DNA of 64,000 nucleotides from Bradysia coprophila. Lineage: Eukaryota; Arthropoda; Insecta; Diptera; Sciaridae. The stretch covers positions 12,016,501 to 12,080,500 of the forward strand of contig NW_023503608.1 of NCBI RefSeq assembly GCF_014529535.1, written 5' to 3'. Numbering within the stretch: position 1 is the first letter of the stretch; each line of letters starts with the position of its first letter. The notes beneath the pieces were generated by a model that saw only the letters and a program-made list of their open reading frames with translations, was not told the DNA's origin and did not search any database. The position numbers were made by a program, and so were the translations under genes. Shown piece by piece: positions 61,496 to 64,000 of this stretch.

Positions 61496-61646
61496 GTTTA
61501 TCTACCTAGGTGAAATAATAGCGGTGAAAAAGTGCTATTATTTTGCTGTCGTTAGATAAAATAGCGTATTCACCTCTGTCCAAATGTTTATTTAGAAACT
61601 TGGGGTTATAACATTCGCCTTCGGCTCATGCAATAACTCCCCAAGT
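61496..61646. repeat. two hairpin repeats
   Basis: Hairpin 1: AAATAATAGC (61513-61522) with GCTATTATTT (61534-61543), extended outside by TTTATCTAC and GTTAGATAAA-like arms. Hairpin 2: ACTTGGGGTTAT (61598-61609) with ATAACTCCCCAAGT (61633-61646). Its loop contains TTCGCCTTCGGCTCATG, also present at about 61147, and similar to the 41.6 kb hairpin loop. Confidence 0.6.
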
Positions 61647-62336
61647 GTATGAATAATCTACTATTAATGTATGATAGTGTCAAAAATTGTTACTCTACAG
61701 CGTTGGAACTACAAGATCCAATAGAATTGAAATTGTTCGATCTTAAGATTCTTTTCCATATATTTTTCTGTAGTAGAAAAATAAGAACTCTCATTCCAAT
61801 TATCTTTATTCCACATTCCACATGCATTGCTAATGGTAGGAACTTCACGTATGTGTATTAACGTCGATATCGAACGTGGTATATGGATGAAGAGAATTAG
61901 ATTGAAAGATTAAAGAAACTACGTCAATTTTTAAGTTAATAATTTTATATTTTTGTTTTACTTTGAACCAACAATCATTAGCGGTTAAGTGGATTTTTTC
62001 AAAACTTTTTATTTTCCTTCGTTTTAAATAAAAATATCTCACAGCCCTCTCCTCAGTTGCTTCAAAATATTTATTCGACAGTTAATTTATATAAAAAAAT
62101 AAAAATTTCTCTATATAATCGTCATATAAGCTAAGAAATAATGGAACTAAGATTTAAGTACTTCAAAATCAGCAGTTTAAGTACCATCATAATTTTGTTG
62201 TAAAATACTAAAAAAAAGAGGAAAGACTAAAAATACCTTTAGGCTCGTCGTAATTTAGTTAGCACAAAGTACAGCGTATACCACACTCAATAAAAAAACA
62301 CTTCTGCTCGCACAAGTCTGCTTTTTGATCAGTTTA

Positions 62337-64000
62337 TCACTTGGTTGAATTATTGTACTGCGGCCGACCGCCCAATTCCAGTAAATATCTATCAGGATTG
62401 TCCAACCAATCGGCAGCCGACAATTTAACAGTTCGTTGACGTTCTGCCTCTTTGACCTGCCATTTTTTGATGTCCAGTTGAATATCTCTAGACCGTGTGT
62501 CGCCACAACCCCAGACCTATATGTAATAGCAAAATGAACGTTCACTTCACCTCACTGCAAGTTATGAATTTTCAGTCTTACCTCAATCGACATTAGAACG
62601 GAAGAGATGCCCCGGCAATCCACATTTTCAAAGTGTTCGTCAACGGAAATCACAGGTTTCCGTGGATCTGAGCCAGCTCGTAGACCTTTGGGATAGCCGC
62701 GCATGCTTGTGTTTAGATAAAGCAGCTTCTGGCCGCGTTCGATTAATGAAAATCTGAAAATTAATTATTCTCATCATTGCACTGGTCTCAGCGACAGTTT
62801 AACGTGTTACTTACTTAGGCAATACCTGAATTACACAGCAATCCTTATCGCCAGTGTACAGATGAGTTTCTTTCCATTCAGACGGTGAAGCTATACAAAA
62901 GACTTGCTCGTTTTCTGCTTTCAATAACACCAACGTAGGACCTTTGTAGCCCAATACGTGATGCAAAAAACGGTTAGCTCCCACACCGTGCATTTGAGAA
63001 TCATACAATAAAGTCCAATGTGATGGCACCACTGCCAACATTTTTGCCATAAACGCCGTTGACGCCAGACCTCCGTTTGTTGACGTTGAAGGATTTTGTA
63101 CCGGCTGTGGCTTGGCATATAAATCTGGCAAGGAACTGGCTAACAGCCATGCTTGGCTGACAGGCATTAACGGCGGATGCTCTTCGTCGAACGGATTTGC
63201 ATTGTCCAGTACGGGTGTGGCCAATTCCAATGTGAGCGTTCCATTTGATTCTTCTTTGGCACCCATTTCACGATACGCAGTTGTAAGTGTGTGTAAACAA
63301 AAGCGATGTACAGGTGGAACCAGGCGTGGACAATTTTGCTCCAACCAGCGACAAACAAACCCGGCACTTAAATGCTCTTTAGAAAAAAAGCATGAAGCAG
63401 TTACCGCTTCGAGGGTTCTTGAAATCTGAAAAAATATTTCATTTGAACCATGGGCGCGATCATGAAACTGAACAATGTAAAATATACCAATGGGCAGTAA
63501 GCATGAGCACCATCGGTGTAATGAGCCATGGCCAACTTGAAACAAGTCATTAATAAAGCTTTCATGCCGTCTGGTGTCAAAGATTCGACGTCTTCATTGG
63601 CAACGGGTTCACAGAACATTTTCACGTAATTTTCTAAAATCACCGTATCGTCCAGAATACCTAAGAAACGTTCGCACTGTTGCCGGAAAGCAATTGACCC
63701 CAAGTGTTTCGTTTGTGCCTTTGCATTTGTGTGAAAGTAGCTGAACAGTCTGTGGCCCAAATCGGGAAATTTGGGGAAAACATGTGTGACAAAAACATCA
63801 CTCATAATCCCACTGATTCCGTGCGCTTGTTGAGTTTTTTCTTGCAACATCTAGCCAATTTCGAATGTATTCATTATCATCTAACATTGTAAATCAGACG
63901 AATGGTGATTTACCTTAGATAATTTTTCAACTGGCACGAACGGCGTATAGTTTTTCTCGTTAATTTCACTTCCAGACGGCGACCGCGACATACCCAATCC
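62337..64000 (-). CDS. TLDc-domain protein, MEAK7-like (5' end outside window)
   Basis: Exons (minus, 5' to 3'): 64000-63914 (start not certain; an ATG lies at 63991 but the frame is open to the edge), 63850-63488, 63425-62815, 62753-62582, 62516-62337. All phases agree and the frame ends with TGA at 62337. The TLDc domain spans exons 3-5: VPSHWTLLYDSQMHGVGANR, then GPTLVLLKAENEQVFCIASP, then a WGCGD motif (exon 5) that is typical near the end of TLDc domains. Before it is a helical region (FPDLGHRLFSYF, RFLGILDDTVILENY, FKLAMAHYTDGAHA) and a variable linker of about 60 residues. This arrangement fits the MEAK7/TLDC1 group rather than OXR1/NCOA7, but that is inference. If so, the protein would be lysosome-associated and help signalling through mTOR. 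Introns are short (62-67 bp), making this a compact gene. Confidence 0.72.

Overview
The window looks like a piece of an insect nuclear genome, most likely a dipteran. It is AT-rich, introns are often only 60-80 bp with GT...AG borders, and the recognisable genes belong to animal families (a class 1 semaphorin, a tetraspanin, a RasGEF1-type exchange factor). The species cannot be read from the sequence; a lower fly such as a fungus gnat is only a guess. Between the genes lie long AT-rich stretches with many small inverted-repeat transposons.

Layout. 1-4.9 kb: no gene seen, two MITE-like repeats. 4.9-8.0 kb (minus): complete seven-exon Ras-GEF gene, family 1B type. 8.0-15.5 kb: exons on the minus strand of one or two unrecognised proteins (a Ser/Gln/Asn-rich one and a coiled-coil one) whose borders are largely phase 0, so they may be alternative 5' ends of the Ras-GEF gene or a separate gene. 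15.5-21.8 kb: no gene seen, several dispersed repeats. 21.8-22.4 kb (plus): tentative two-exon membrane protein. 23.6-26.5 kb (minus): six-exon tetraspanin whose third intron holds a 1.1 kb foldback element. 29.9-30.9 kb (plus): four-exon PPPDE (DeSI-like) gene in which the catalytic cysteine is replaced by glycine. 31-35.7 kb: repeats, including an LTR-retrotransposon remnant with a primer-binding site matching the 3' end of tRNA-Pro. 35.8-38.7 kb (minus): complete six-exon transmembrane class 1 semaphorin. 38.9-62.3 kb: gene-poor and repeat-rich, with two hAT-like elements that carry perfect 8-bp target duplications (one contains a second transposon and a LINE end), two other LINE 3' ends and a cluster of hairpin repeats. 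62.3-64 kb (minus): 3' part of a TLDc-domain gene (MEAK7-like), running off the window.

The genes do not form a pathway; they are independent host genes (Ras signalling, membrane organisation, ubiquitin-like or acyl deconjugation fold, axon guidance, TLDc protein). The less ordinary content is the DeSI-like gene without its nucleophile and with a C-terminus reading into a repeat, plus the density of foldback DNA. All exon models were derived by hand from splice motifs and reading frame; no alignment or transcript data were available.
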